DNA of 64,000 nt from Pseudomonas sp. TCU-HL1 (lineage in GTDB: Bacteria; Pseudomonadota; Gammaproteobacteria; Pseudomonadales; Pseudomonadaceae): the NCBI RefSeq assembly GCF_001708505.1, contig NZ_CP015992.1, positions 5,394,001 to 5,458,000 on the forward strand, read 5' to 3'. Shown here in pieces: positions 24,250-32,048 of the stretch; the stretch's first letter is position 1, and every line of letters starts with the position of its first letter. The notes beneath the pieces were generated by a model that saw only the letters and a program-made list of their open reading frames with translations, was not told the DNA's origin and did no database searches. A program made the translations under genes and the position numbers.

Positions 24250-24459
24250 CGACTTGAGCCTCCTCAGAGGCGATAGTCCCCGACTGATCATCGGGGGAGG
24301 AACCGCAAGCCGTGTCCACCCTAAAGCCTCGAGCTTGTAACGTAGATTGCGCTGCGCTCCTCCGCACTCATCCAGTAAGTCCGAACGGTATCCAGAGCTT
24401 TGAGCTCGCATCAACAAGGTAGGACGGATGCAGTGACGATCAGCCCTTCACAGGAGAAC
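24250..24459 (+). ncRNA. Candidate bridge RNA region of IS110 copy 1
   Basis: This is the only sizeable non-coding part of the element and lies 5' of the transposase, as in the IS110 (not IS1111) subgroup. Short inverted repeats such as CCCCGA / TCGGGG near 24277-24298 suggest structure. The placement rests on family knowledge; the RNA ends are not determined. Confidence 0.4.
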
Positions 24460-25437
24460 ATGATGGGAGTTGTTGTCGGCATTGATATTGCCAAGCACAC
24501 ATTCGATATCGCCACCTTGCAAGCCAACGGCAAGTACCGCACCAAGGCCAAGCTGGGCAATGACCAGGGCGGCTTCGAAGTTTTGCAGCAGTGGTTGAGC
24601 AAGTACGCAGAGCCGCAGGCCTGGGTCGTGATGGAAGCGACAGGTATTTACCACGAGGCCCTTGCCCAATGGCTGTACGGACGGGGTTACAAGGTCTGCG
24701 TGCTAAACCCTAGCCAGACGGCGCGTTACGCCAGTAGCCAGTTGCAGCGCGTGAAGACCGACAAGGTCGATGCCAAGATGATTGCAGAGTACGGCCGCAG
24801 GCATCAGGACAAGCTGCGTGCCTGGGAGCCTGAAAAGCCGAAGATTCGCCGCCTCAGAGCACTTACGCACCGCCTGAAAGATCTTCAGGAGCTGGAGCAG
24901 ATGGAGCAAAACCGTCTGGATGTGACGCATGATGACAAAGCTATTGAATTGATTCAGTCGATGCTCAAGCACATCCGCCAACAGATCCAGGACACGCTGG
25001 CGGCGATCGAAAAACACTTCGACGACAACGATGATCTCAAGGGGCAGCGGAACCTGCTCAAGAGCATCGATGGCATTGCAGACCGAACCGCGGGACTCTT
25101 GCTGGCCGAGCTTGGCGATATCCAGCGCTTTGAGGACAGTCGAGCGGTCACCGCCTTTGCAGGACTGAACCCGAAGTTGCAAGACTCAGGCACGCTCAAG
25201 GGCCATGTTCGTATCTCGCGGATGGGCTCTGCCAGGTTGCGCGCAGGACTCTATCTGCCAGCCGTCGTATCCCTGACCTACAACCCAGCTATCCGCGCGC
25301 TGGCCGAGCGCATGCGCGGCGCCGGTAAGGCCGGCAAACAGATCGTCTGCGCAGCCATGCGCAAGCTGCTATGCATCGCTTATGGCGTGCTTAAATCAGG
25401 CGAGCCGTTTGATCCCAAACTGGCTATTGCGAAGTAA
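24460..25437 (+). CDS. IS110-family DEDD transposase (copy 1)
   Basis: A 325-aa transposase/recombinase. The N-terminal RuvC-like domain shows GIDIAK (first Asp), MEATG (Glu) and KTDKVDAKMIAEYGRR (DxxD) of the DEDD set. A coiled-coil middle follows, then a C-terminal Transposase_20 domain (KSIDGIADRTAGLLLAELGD, FAGLNPKLQDSG, ISRMGSARLR). The ATG at 24460 is chosen because AGGAG lies 6 nt upstream; an in-frame ATG at 24400 would run through the presumed guide-RNA region. It is intact and so likely active. Confidence 0.92.
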   Translation: MMGVVVGIDIAKHTFDIATLQANGKYRTKAKLGNDQGGFEVLQQWLSKYAEPQAWVVMEATGIYHEALAQWLYGRGYKVCVLNPSQTARYASSQLQRVKTDKVDAKMIAEYGRRHQDKLRAWEPEKPKIRRLRALTHRLKDLQELEQMEQNRLDVTHDDKAIELIQSMLKHIRQQIQDTLAAIEKHFDDNDDLKGQRNLLKSIDGIADRTAGLLLAELGDIQRFEDSRAVTAFAGLNPKLQDSGTLKGHVRISRMGSARLRAGLYLPAVVSLTYNPAIRALAERMRGAGKAGKQIVCAAMRKLLCIAYGVLKSGEPFDPKLAIAK

Positions 25438-25456
25438 AAAACAAGACGGTATCTAC

Positions 25457-25555
25457 ATATGGCCTCGTCCCGAGCCGCCGGCCGCCCCAAATCAGGGCAT
25501 TCTCGGTGGTACCGACCAGAACACCTTCAGCCTGCTGGCCAAGGTGCACTTCTGA
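25457..25555 (+). pseudogene. 3' remnant of an outer-membrane porin-like gene cut by IS110
   Basis: Directly after the IS, an open frame encodes QGILGGTDQNTFSLLAKVHF then stop. An alternating C-terminal strand ending in Phe is typical of outer-membrane beta-barrel proteins. No start or upstream coding sequence is present on the other side of the IS, so the 5' part has been lost. A strong stem-loop follows. Confidence 0.5.
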
Positions 25556-25560
25556 TGCCT

Positions 25561-25589
25561 GCGGGGCCCGTCGCAACGACGGGTCCCGC
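25561..25589 (+). terminator. Stem-loop after the truncated porin remnant
   Basis: A 13-bp stem GCGGGGCCCGTCG / CGACGGGTCCCGC with a CAA loop and one G-T pair, followed by TGTCTT. Its presence supports a genuine gene end at 25555. Confidence 0.7.
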
Positions 25590-25663
25590 TGTCTTGCGCC
25601 GTGCCGAACGCGAGTAGAGAATGCGCAGCAGTCTCCGCCTGCAGTCAGATAAGGAATCTTCGG

Positions 25664-25975
25664 ATGGCCAGCGACAGCGCTCTAGCAGCCCCGCGCACCC
25701 GGGGTGAGAAAGTGGTCACCGGTGGCTGGATCGCCCTCGGCATCATCATCCCCATCAGCTGCCTCTTCTCCGACGAATCCTTCGACTTCTCCGCCAGCCT
25801 GGCGCTCCTTTCCCTGATCACCCTCTGCGCCGCCTTCGCCTGCTGGCCGAAGCTCTTCATCACCCCAATCAACTGCCGCAAGCTCTGCGACGAAGTGCCC
25901 CGTAGCAGCTCCATCGCCATGGCCGTGTTCGTCGGCCTCACGGTACTGCGCGGCTTTGTCGAACTGGTGGCCTGA
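25664..25975 (+). CDS. Small hypothetical membrane protein
   Basis: 103 aa from the ATG at 25664 (MASDSALAAPR), with AAGGA 9 nt upstream. It has three hydrophobic segments (WIALGIIIPISCLF; ASLALLSLITLCAAFACW; SIAMAVFVGLTVLRGFVELV). A longer version with 21 extra residues is possible but lacks a ribosome site. No family recognised. The gene stands alone between the porin remnant and a repeat. Confidence 0.5.
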   Translation: MASDSALAAPRTRGEKVVTGGWIALGIIIPISCLFSDESFDFSASLALLSLITLCAAFACWPKLFITPINCRKLCDEVPRSSSIAMAVFVGLTVLRGFVELVA

Positions 25976-25996
25976 TTACCGCAGCGCGGGAGCCTC

Positions 25997-26079
25997 GTAG
26001 GTTGGTGCAGAGCGCAGCGAAGCCCAACATTCGGGGGCGCCCCTTGCGTTGGGCTTCGCGTAGTTCAGCCACAACCTAC
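25997..26079. repeat. Dispersed GTAGGTTGG...CCAACCTAC-type palindrome
   Basis: GTAGGTTGGTGCAGAGCGCA, then GCGAAGCCCAAC and GTTGGGCTTCGC as inverted arms, ending CAACCTAC. A half-copy occurs at 31242-31273. Confidence 0.65.
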
Positions 26080-26120
26080 ACGGCCATGGCCCATCGTTTC
26101 CATTTCCGGCGCACATGAAA

Positions 26121-26143
26121 AAGCCCCGCGCAGGGCGGGGCTT
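26121..26143 (-). terminator. Terminator of the symporter gene
   Basis: A 9-bp stem AAGCCCCGC / GCGGGGCTT with a 5-nt loop. On the minus strand it runs into TTTTT. It is 18 nt past the symporter stop. Confidence 0.85.
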
Positions 26144-26160
26144 CTTCATGGGTGGATCGA

Positions 26161-27606
26161 TCAGGCGCCGGCCGGAGCCACACCAATGATCTCGGCACGG
26201 CTGCGCACGAATTGCGGCAGCAGCGAACCCACGACCATGCCGAGGAAGCTGAACAGCAGGCCAGCCAGTTGTGGCGGCCAGAAATCGGTTTCCTGGTAGG
26301 TCATTTCCAGCAGGCCCCAGGAACCCAGACCGGCAGCGATGGCCAGCAGCGCACCCTGGGTGGTGGCGCGCTTCCAGAACAGACCGGCGAACAGCGGCAC
26401 GGCCGCGGCAACCAGGGTCACCTTGTAGGCGTTGCCAACCATCTCGTAGATGCTGGAAGTGGAATTCAGCGCGAACAGACCGGTGGCGAAGGTCATCGCC
26501 AGCACGCTGCAACGCATGGCCAGCAGCGCCTGGCGGTCGGTCATGTTCGGGATGAAGCGCTTGAGGATGTTCTCGGTGAAGGTCACCGACGGCGCCAGCA
26601 GGGTGCCGGAGGCCGTGGACATGATCGCCGAGAGGATGGCGCCGAAGAACATGATCTGGGCGAACAGCGGCGTACGCTCCAGGATCAGGCGCGGCAGGAT
26701 CATCTGCGAGTCTTCGGCCAGCCAGTGCTGGACCATCGCCGGGTCGATCATCTTGGCCGAGTAGGCGAGGAAAATCGGCAGCATGCAGAAGCACAGGTAG
26801 AAGCAGGCACCGGTCATCGAGGCGCGGGCAGCGATGTTTTCGGTCTTGGCCGACATTACGCGGGCATACACGTCCTGCTGCGGAATAGAGCCGAACATCA
26901 TGGTCACTGCTGCCGCGAGGAAGGCGACGATATCCTTGGCCGACGTGCCATGGATGAAGGTGAACTTCCCTTCAGAAGCGGCTTGGCTGATCACCGCCGC
27001 AGGGCCGCCAGCCATGTCGCCGACCAGCCAGGTCAGGTAGAACAGGCCAACCACGATAATCATCATCTGCAGGAAGTCAGTCATCGCCACCGACCACATG
27101 CCGCCGAACAGCGTGTGCAGCAGGACGATGAAGGTGCCGATCATCATGCCTTGGGTGGTCGTCAGGGCACCGTCGGACAGCACGCTGAACACCACGCCCA
27201 GGGCGGTGAGCTGAGCAGCGACCCAACCGAGGTAGGAGGCAATGATGACCAGGCTGGTGAGCAGTTCCACGTTCGGGCCGAAGCGCTTGCGGAAGAAGTC
27301 ACCGATGGTCAGCAGGTTCAGGCGGTAAAGCGGACGGGCAAATACCAGGCCCACCAACATCAGGCAACCGAACGAACCGAAGGGGTCTTCAATAATCCCG
27401 GCAAAGCCTTCTTCCAGGAAGGTCGCGGGAATGCCCAGCACGGCTTCCGAACCGAACCAGGTGGCGAACACCATCGCCACAACCAAGGGGAAGGACATGC
27501 TCCGTCCGCCGGAGGCGAAGTCCTTGGAGTTCTTGACGCGGGTGGAGGCGTAGAAGCCGACAGCGACAGTGATCAGCAGGTAGATCGCAACAAACCAGAT
27601 CAGCAT
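26161..27606 (-). CDS. Sodium:solute symporter (SSS family)
   Basis: A 481-aa integral membrane transporter with about 13 hydrophobic segments and SSS-family signatures (VFATWFGSEAVLGIPATFLEEG near the N-terminus, GGMWSVAMTDFLQMMIIVVG in the middle). SSS transporters couple Na+ to uptake of amino acids, sugars, osmolytes or short acids; the substrate cannot be read from sequence. The ATG at 27606 (MLIWFVAIYLL) starts at the first membrane segment. The frame stays open upstream to a TTG, but that extension is Pro-rich and unlike the family. The ribosome site is weak either way, so the start is uncertain. Confidence 0.85.
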   Translation of the reverse strand: MLIWFVAIYLLITVAVGFYASTRVKNSKDFASGGRSMSFPLVVAMVFATWFGSEAVLGIPATFLEEGFAGIIEDPFGSFGCLMLVGLVFARPLYRLNLLTIGDFFRKRFGPNVELLTSLVIIASYLGWVAAQLTALGVVFSVLSDGALTTTQGMMIGTFIVLLHTLFGGMWSVAMTDFLQMMIIVVGLFYLTWLVGDMAGGPAAVISQAASEGKFTFIHGTSAKDIVAFLAAAVTMMFGSIPQQDVYARVMSAKTENIAARASMTGACFYLCFCMLPIFLAYSAKMIDPAMVQHWLAEDSQMILPRLILERTPLFAQIMFFGAILSAIMSTASGTLLAPSVTFTENILKRFIPNMTDRQALLAMRCSVLAMTFATGLFALNSTSSIYEMVGNAYKVTLVAAAVPLFAGLFWKRATTQGALLAIAAGLGSWGLLEMTYQETDFWPPQLAGLLFSFLGMVVGSLLPQFVRSRAEIIGVAPAGA

Positions 27607-27990
27607 TTGTTCTTGTTCCAGAGGCACGCCCGTCGGGCCGGGAACCTGAGGGGCAGGCGCCTCGACTGACGGAGTTTTTGTTATTGACGGCGAAGTCCGG
27701 CACGGGGCGAACCAGGCGGTTACCACGGAGGCGAAGTCTGCCAAAGACGTAAAATATGTCAAACAATTAAGATGTAGATGAGCAAAAAAAGCGACAGAAC
27801 GCTTCTGACCACACGGACAAGACTCGCCGCAATACCCTGATTTGAAGCGCTTTTCAACGTCACCTTGTGACTAGCCAGTATTTTATTTTTTACATGGTCC
27901 GTTGATTAAGAACGACACCACACTACCGTTCATCGCCAGTTGACAGGCATCTGCTAGCATCCAGGCCTCATCGCCATGGAGCCGACCCGC
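27607..27990. other. Intergenic region upstream of symporter and NAT genes
   Basis: A divergent promoter region with an AT-rich core (about 27740-27915, including a TTGACA on the minus strand at 27757-27762). No repeat or gene is recognised. Confidence 0.4.
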
Positions 27991-28827
27991 ATGTACGCGC
28001 TGAACCACCAGCAGACCGAGGCTTACCTGCACCACCTGGACACCGCCGCGCCGCAGCAGCCTGACCTCGCCAACCTCGACCGGCTGATCGTCGCCCACCA
28101 GCGCCGGGTGGCCTTCGAGAACGTCGACGTGCTGCTCGACTGCCCCATCCACATCGATGCCGATTCGGTATTCACCAAGGTCGTGGAGCGCCAGCGCGGT
28201 GGCTACTGCTACGAACTGAACAACCTCTTCGCCCGCCTGCTGCTCGCCCTCGGCTACCAGGTCGAACTGCTGGGCGGCCGCGTACGCTGGGGCCTGCCGC
28301 TGGATGCGCCGCAAACCATGCTGTCCCACCTGATGCTGCGCGTGCAGCTGCCCGAAGGCCCGCACTTGGCAGACGTCGGCTTCGGCTCCGCCACGCCCTG
28401 GCGCGCCGTGCCCCTGGAAGGCCCGATGCTCCCCGATTTCCCTTACCGCCTGCGCCCGCAGGACGACGACACGGGCGAGGTGCAACTGGAAAACTTTCGC
28501 GCCGAAACGGGCTGGGCGGCCTGCTACCGATTCGGCCCGGACGTGCACGCCTGGGTCGATTGCATCCCGCGCAACTGGTACACCTCCACCCACCCCAACA
28601 GCGTGTTCCGCCAGATGCTGATGACCGCACGCAGCGAAGGCGAGTGGCGTCTGACCCTGGCCAACGGCACCTTCAACAAGCGCCACCGCGATGGCCGGGT
28701 GGAAAGCCGCAAGATCGAGCACGCCGCCGAACTGGTCGATGTGTTGCAGAACGACTTCCTGCTGAATCTCACGGACGACGAGATCGAGCCGTTGCGACAA
28801 AGACTGGAAAGCCTGCTCAACGGCTGA
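27991..28827 (+). CDS. nat: Arylamine N-acetyltransferase
   Basis: A 278-aa cytosolic enzyme that moves an acetyl group from acetyl-CoA to arylamines or hydrazines. The Cys-His-Asp triad is visible: Cys in RGGYCYELN (about residue 70), His in MLSHLMLRV (about 112) and Asp in LADVGFG (about 127). The length equals that of typical bacterial NATs. The ATG at 27991 is preferred to one 15 nt upstream because GGAG lies 9 nt before it. It stands alone, followed by a dispersed repeat. Confidence 0.9.
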   Translation: MYALNHQQTEAYLHHLDTAAPQQPDLANLDRLIVAHQRRVAFENVDVLLDCPIHIDADSVFTKVVERQRGGYCYELNNLFARLLLALGYQVELLGGRVRWGLPLDAPQTMLSHLMLRVQLPEGPHLADVGFGSATPWRAVPLEGPMLPDFPYRLRPQDDDTGEVQLENFRAETGWAACYRFGPDVHAWVDCIPRNWYTSTHPNSVFRQMLMTARSEGEWRLTLANGTFNKRHRDGRVESRKIEHAAELVDVLQNDFLLNLTDDEIEPLRQRLESLLNG

Positions 28828-28829
28828 GG

Positions 28830-28892
28830 GTAGGGTGCGCTGTGCGCACCGCTGTTCCGTGCCGAACGGCTGGTGCGCGCGGCGCACCCTAC
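28830..28892. repeat. Dispersed GTAGGGTGCGC / GCGCACCCTAC palindrome
   Basis: GTAGGGTGCGCTGTGCGCAC...GTGCGCGCGGCGCACCCTAC, one of six copies in the window. It is followed at 28910-28945 by a GTGGACCGGTGAAGCGTGG / TCCACCC unit of the family also present at 1.5 kb. Confidence 0.8.
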
Positions 28893-28973
28893 GGTGGAGC
28901 CTTGGGTTTGATTGGTGGACCGGTGAAGCGTGGTCCACCCTTGGTAGCTCCACCCGCGCAAGAGGACATGCCC

Positions 28974-29723
28974 ATGTCCACCGCTGACCACCTTCGTGCC
29001 CTGCACGAGCAGGGCTTCACCCTCCTCCCCGGCGTGCTCGACGCACCCGCCATCGCGACTCTGCGTTCCCTGATGGACCCGCTCCAGCCCATCCACTGGG
29101 ATTACACGGGCCTGGTGGATGACCACTTCAAATGCGTGTTCAACCGGGGGCCGGAATGGCTGCCCTACCTGGACCTGCCCGGCGTGATCGAACTGGCCGA
29201 AGCCGCACTGGGCGAAGATTGCCATGTGATCGGCCAGACCGCCTGGCGCTGCCACCCAGGCTTTGTCGGCGCCGACCTGCACCTGGATTACCTGGCGCTG
29301 GAACTGCCGGAAAGCCTGCTGGCCGACCCGGCTTTCTCGCTGCCGATGCAGATATGCACGGCGCACCTCTACCTCGACGACATCGATGCCGACCTCTGCC
29401 CCACCCTGGTCATTCCCGGCAGCCATCGATCCGGCCGCAAACCCCGGCCCGGTGAAAGCGATTGGCGCGGCAAAGTGCCCGAAGCCGTGCTGTGCCGGGC
29501 AGGCGATGTGCTGATGTTTCGCAGCGAGCTCTGGCACGCCGGCAGCCGCAACCGCACCACCGAACGCAGCCGCTACCTGCTGCAGATGCACTACGGAAGG
29601 CGCATGGTGGCGCAGAAGTTCTCACCCTACCTGCGCTTCCACTTCAACCCCGACGTAGTCGCCGCCTGCACCCCGCGCCAGCGCCGCCTGCTGGGTGATC
29701 ACGAGGCGGCCGAATACGACTGA
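28974..29723 (+). CDS. Phytanoyl-CoA dioxygenase (PhyH) family protein
   Basis: A 249-aa Fe(II)/2-oxoglutarate-dependent oxygenase-like protein. The metal-binding HxD is in GADLHLDYLAL and the distal His in SELWHAGSRN; the Arg of RTTERSRYLLQ is a candidate 2-oxoglutarate ligand. The double-stranded beta-helix is complete. The ATG at 28974 has AGAGG at 8 nt; an ATG 6 nt upstream is possible. The substrate is unknown. Confidence 0.8.
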   Translation: MSTADHLRALHEQGFTLLPGVLDAPAIATLRSLMDPLQPIHWDYTGLVDDHFKCVFNRGPEWLPYLDLPGVIELAEAALGEDCHVIGQTAWRCHPGFVGADLHLDYLALELPESLLADPAFSLPMQICTAHLYLDDIDADLCPTLVIPGSHRSGRKPRPGESDWRGKVPEAVLCRAGDVLMFRSELWHAGSRNRTTERSRYLLQMHYGRRMVAQKFSPYLRFHFNPDVVAACTPRQRRLLGDHEAAEYD

Positions 29724-29764
29724 CGACGAAAAACCGAGCAAGCGCTTCCAGCCCAGACGCCATG

Positions 29765-30180
29765 GGCCATCCACGCGCTTATCCCAAAGATACCCACAGA
29801 GCCGCCCACAGTTTTTGTGAGCATCAGCCTACGGCGCGAGCGACTCTATCTTTCCCTTGTGGGAGCGAATTCATTCGCGAAATGGCACTCCATCGCAACC
29901 GGCCGGCCTGCAGTCGAAACCTTCTGAACAAAATCCAACCACCCTCCTGAAAGCCACGAAAACCGAGCCCTACAGCCATCCACCCCAAAGCTATCCACAG
30001 CTTGCCCCACAGATTCCGTGGGTATCTGCAACGGGCAATCGGGCGCCCTGGGTTGCACCCCGAGCGTGCATGAAATGTGCAACCCAACACAGCCCACCTG
30101 GCTCGGGCCCTGGCGTCATCCATCCAGAAGATATCCACAACCCTTTCCACAGAAAATGTGGGCACGCCCGCATCAGCCTG
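29765..30180. repeat. Three tandem units rich in DnaA-box-like and CCACA/TGTGG motifs
   Basis: Units near 29765, 29966 and 30117 each carry a CCATCCA start, a TATCC-type box (TTATCCCAA, CTATCCACA, ATATCCACA) and a CCACAG-N4/5-TGTGG palindrome (about 29808, 30010, 30148). The 29724-30219 gap has no gene. A GAGCGAATTCATTCGCGAA repeat lies at 29863-29882. Related boxes recur at 40.7-41.0 kb. Confidence 0.5.
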
Positions 30181-30219
30181 ATCTTTACTCAACACAGACC
30201 CCGGAGCAGGAAGCCTTCC

Positions 30220-30690
30220 ATGTGCCCCACCCGCCTCACCGCCTTGTTGCTCCCGCTGATGCTCCTGGCCGGTTGCTCCGGTTTCGGCACACGCGACCCG
30301 TTGCAGGTCGACCTCGCCGGTATGGAGCCCATCCCCGGCGAAGGCCTGGAAATGCGCTTCAACCTCAAGCTGCGGGTGCAGAACCCCAATGAAAGTGCCA
30401 TCCGCTACAGCGGCGTTGCGCTGGAGCTGGATCTCAACGACCTGCCGCTGGCCAGCGGCGTCAGCAGCCAGAGCGGCACGGTGGCGGGTTTTGGTGAAAA
30501 GCTGATCGAAGTGCCGGTGACCCTCTCGGCCTTCTCGGTGCTGCGCCAGGCCTGGAACCTCACCGGCGGTAGCCCGATCCAGAATGTGCCCTACGCCCTG
30601 CGCGGCAAGCTGGGTGGCGGCTTCTGGGGCACCCGGCGCTTCACCGATGCAGGTGTACTGAGGATTCCCGAGCCCATGGATACGCCCTGA
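30220..30690 (+). CDS. LEA type 2 (WHy-domain) lipoprotein
   Basis: A 156-aa lipoprotein. The lipobox LAGC (about residues 16-19) ends a signal peptide starting MCPTRLTALLL. The body is a single WHy/LEA-2 beta-sandwich (MRFNLKLRVQNPNESAIRYSG, then LDLNDLPLASGVSSQ). Such proteins are linked to stress tolerance, with no defined biochemical role. The ATG at 30220 has GGAG/AGGAAG upstream. It is probably anchored to the outer membrane (Ser at +2). Confidence 0.85.
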   Translation: MCPTRLTALLLPLMLLAGCSGFGTRDPLQVDLAGMEPIPGEGLEMRFNLKLRVQNPNESAIRYSGVALELDLNDLPLASGVSSQSGTVAGFGEKLIEVPVTLSAFSVLRQAWNLTGGSPIQNVPYALRGKLGGGFWGTRRFTDAGVLRIPEPMDTP

Positions 30691-30778
30691 GCTGCAGCCG
30701 GCGAACTATCGCTGCAGGCACACCAACAGCCGGTTCGCCGCGGAAGATTCAGACAGGTAAAGCGCTCGATGCACGTGC

Positions 30779-30841
30779 TTACGAAACCGCATAAGCGGCA
30801 AAGCGATGGCAAAACCTTATATAATCTGCGGTTTTTCGTAA
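30779..30841 (+). promoter_or_regulatory. Promoter/operator region of the PhnA-like gene
   Basis: Inverted arms TTACGAAACCGCA (30779-30791) and TGCGGTTTTTCGTAA (30827-30841) flank a perfect -10 hexamer TATAAT (30820-30825). No good -35 is seen, which suggests activator dependence or regulation at the palindrome. Confidence 0.45.
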
Positions 30842-30861
30842 CACCGAAGACGAGGTACGCC

Positions 30862-31203
30862 GTGAGCACCCTGCCGCCCTGCCCCAAATGCAACTCCGAA
30901 TACACCTACGAAGACGGCGCGCTGCTGATCTGCCCCGAGTGCGCCCACGAGTGGCCCGCCGATGCCAGCAGCGAAGCGGCCAGCGATGACAAGGTGATCA
31001 AGGATTCCGTCGGCAACGTCCTGCAGGACGGCGACACCATCACCGTAATCAAGGACCTCAAGGTCAAGGGCTCCTCCCTGGTGGTCAAGGTCGGCACGAA
31101 GGTGAAGAACATCCGCCTGGTCGACGGCGACCACGACATCGACTGCAAGATCGACGGCATCGGCGCGATGAAGCTGAAGTCGGAGTTCGTGCGCAAGGTG
31201 TGA
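30862..31203 (+). CDS. PhnA/YjdM-type zinc-ribbon protein
   Basis: A 113-aa cytosolic protein of the PhnA family: an N-terminal zinc ribbon with CPKC and CPEC (residues 7-10 and 25-28) and a C-terminal KOW/SH3-like PhnA domain (KDLKVKGSSLVVKVGTKVKN). Despite the name, the family is not the phosphonoacetate hydrolase and its role is undefined. The start is GTG at 30862 with GAGG upstream. Confidence 0.9.
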   Translation: MSTLPPCPKCNSEYTYEDGALLICPECAHEWPADASSEAASDDKVIKDSVGNVLQDGDTITVIKDLKVKGSSLVVKVGTKVKNIRLVDGDHDIDCKIDGIGAMKLKSEFVRKV

Positions 31204-31241
31204 CGAACCTCTCCAGCCTCCGATGGTGGACTGGTGAAGTA

Positions 31242-31273
31242 CGTAGGTTGGGCTGAGCGCAGCGAGGCCCAAC
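31242..31273. repeat. Dispersed GTAGGTTGGGCTGAGCGCAG repeat (half-copy)
   Basis: It matches one arm of the element at 25997-26079 and follows a CTCCGATGGTGGACTGGTGA fragment of the GTGGACC family. It lies between convergent PhnA-like and hicB genes. Confidence 0.55.
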
Positions 31274-31293
31274 AAAGCGCCTGCCGACGCTAC

Positions 31294-31701
31294 TCAAGGC
31301 TCCTGCAATACCCGCAACGCCGCAGCCGCCAGAAAGCCCGAACGGCTCTTCTGCTCCGGGTGGTTCCTCACGTAATCATCGATGCGATTGAGCAGATAGC
31401 CCGGTAGCGTGATGTTCAGTTTCTCCGCCTTGCCCATGTAGCGGGTCACGTCTATATCCACCAGTGCCCAGGTGCAGCCGGCGTACTCCGGATTCGCCGC
31501 ATGGAAGGTCACCTTCCGCGCCACCGGAATCGGCGCGCCCTCCTCCGCCAGAATTTCCAGATGCCCCTCGATGGCCTCGCGCGCCATGGCCATCGCGTCG
31601 TCCAGATCATCGCCAGCAGAGAAGCAGCCGGGCAGGTCCGGCACCTCCACTCCCCAGGCGTGCCCATCGTCACCGGGAAGAATCGCGATTGGGTAAAGCA
31701 T
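31294..31701 (-). CDS. hicB: HicB family antitoxin
   Basis: A 135-aa antitoxin. The N-terminal HicB fold (YPIAILPGDDGHAWGVEVPD, then LPGCFSAGDDLDDAMAMARE) neutralises HicA; the C-terminal ribbon-helix-helix (KLNITLPGYLLNRIDDYVR) should bind the operon operator. The ATG at 31701 has GGAGGAG upstream. The gene follows hicA by 32 nt on the same strand, the classic order. Confidence 0.92.
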   Translation of the reverse strand: MLYPIAILPGDDGHAWGVEVPDLPGCFSAGDDLDDAMAMAREAIEGHLEILAEEGAPIPVARKVTFHAANPEYAGCTWALVDIDVTRYMGKAEKLNITLPGYLLNRIDDYVRNHPEQKSRSGFLAAAALRVLQEP

Positions 31702-31733
31702 GAGGTAGCTCCTCCGGGAGAGATGAAACGGAC

Positions 31734-31916
31734 TCACTTGAGTCCGGCCTGTTTGAGAATGCTCGCCGCCGTTCGCGGCAGCAGGTCCTTCTTCGGGTGG
31801 GGAATCGTCACCAGGCCCGGCTTCGTCGGGTGTTTGAAGTGGTGGTGACTGCCCCGAGTCCTGACCAGAAACCATCCATCGGCCTCGATCAGCTCCATGA
31901 GTTGTCGGCTATTCAC
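31734..31916 (-). CDS. hicA: HicA family mRNA-interferase toxin
   Basis: A 60-aa toxin of the usual HicA length, a double-stranded-RNA-binding-like fold that cleaves mRNA without ribosomes. The catalytic His is in TRGSHHHFKHP. The start is GTG at 31914-31916 with AAGGA upstream. The promoter region carries a perfect palindrome at 31940-31956. Confidence 0.92.
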   Translation of the reverse strand: MNSRQLMELIEADGWFLVRTRGSHHHFKHPTKPGLVTIPHPKKDLLPRTAASILKQAGLK

Positions 31917-31939
31917 GTCCGGTCCTTGGCGCGGAATTA

Positions 31940-31956
31940 GTGGTTATAGTAACCAC
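31940..31956 (-). promoter_or_regulatory. hicAB operator/promoter palindrome
   Basis: GTGGTTA-TAG-TAACCAC, a perfect 7-bp inverted repeat overlapping a minus-strand -10 (TACTAT), with TTGCAG as -35 at 16 nt. A natural HicB autoregulation site. Confidence 0.6.
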
Positions 31957-32048
31957 CAATCACAAAACTGCAATTCTCTGGTCGATAGATTGCCACTGGC
32001 CGCCCGCTTCGCAGTATGGTCAGGCATCCACACCCCCAGGGACGAACC

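Larger units (their letters stand above)
24248..25454 (+). mobile_element. IS110-family insertion sequence, copy 1
   Basis: About 1.2 kb, apparently identical to copy 2 (42472-43678, constant offset 18224). Shared sequence runs from TGTCCACCCTTG through TATCTACA; the motif TATCT occurs at both ends, and a CT within it is a plausible recombination core. There are no terminal inverted repeats, as expected for IS110. The roughly 210-nt non-coding left end (24250-24459) is the expected location of a bridge-type guide RNA. The left flank is a member of the GTGGAC...GTCCACCC dispersed repeat. Confidence 0.88.

Noticed and set aside
27607..27762. N-terminal extension of the symporter to a TTG at 27762
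   Set aside because: The extension is Pro-rich, unlike SSS transporters, and the proposed start is itself a TTGACA promoter-like hexamer.
29763..30195. Short frames between the PhyH-like gene and the LEA-2 lipoprotein
   Set aside because: No family, no ribosome site, and the DNA is repetitive; treated as repeat sequence.
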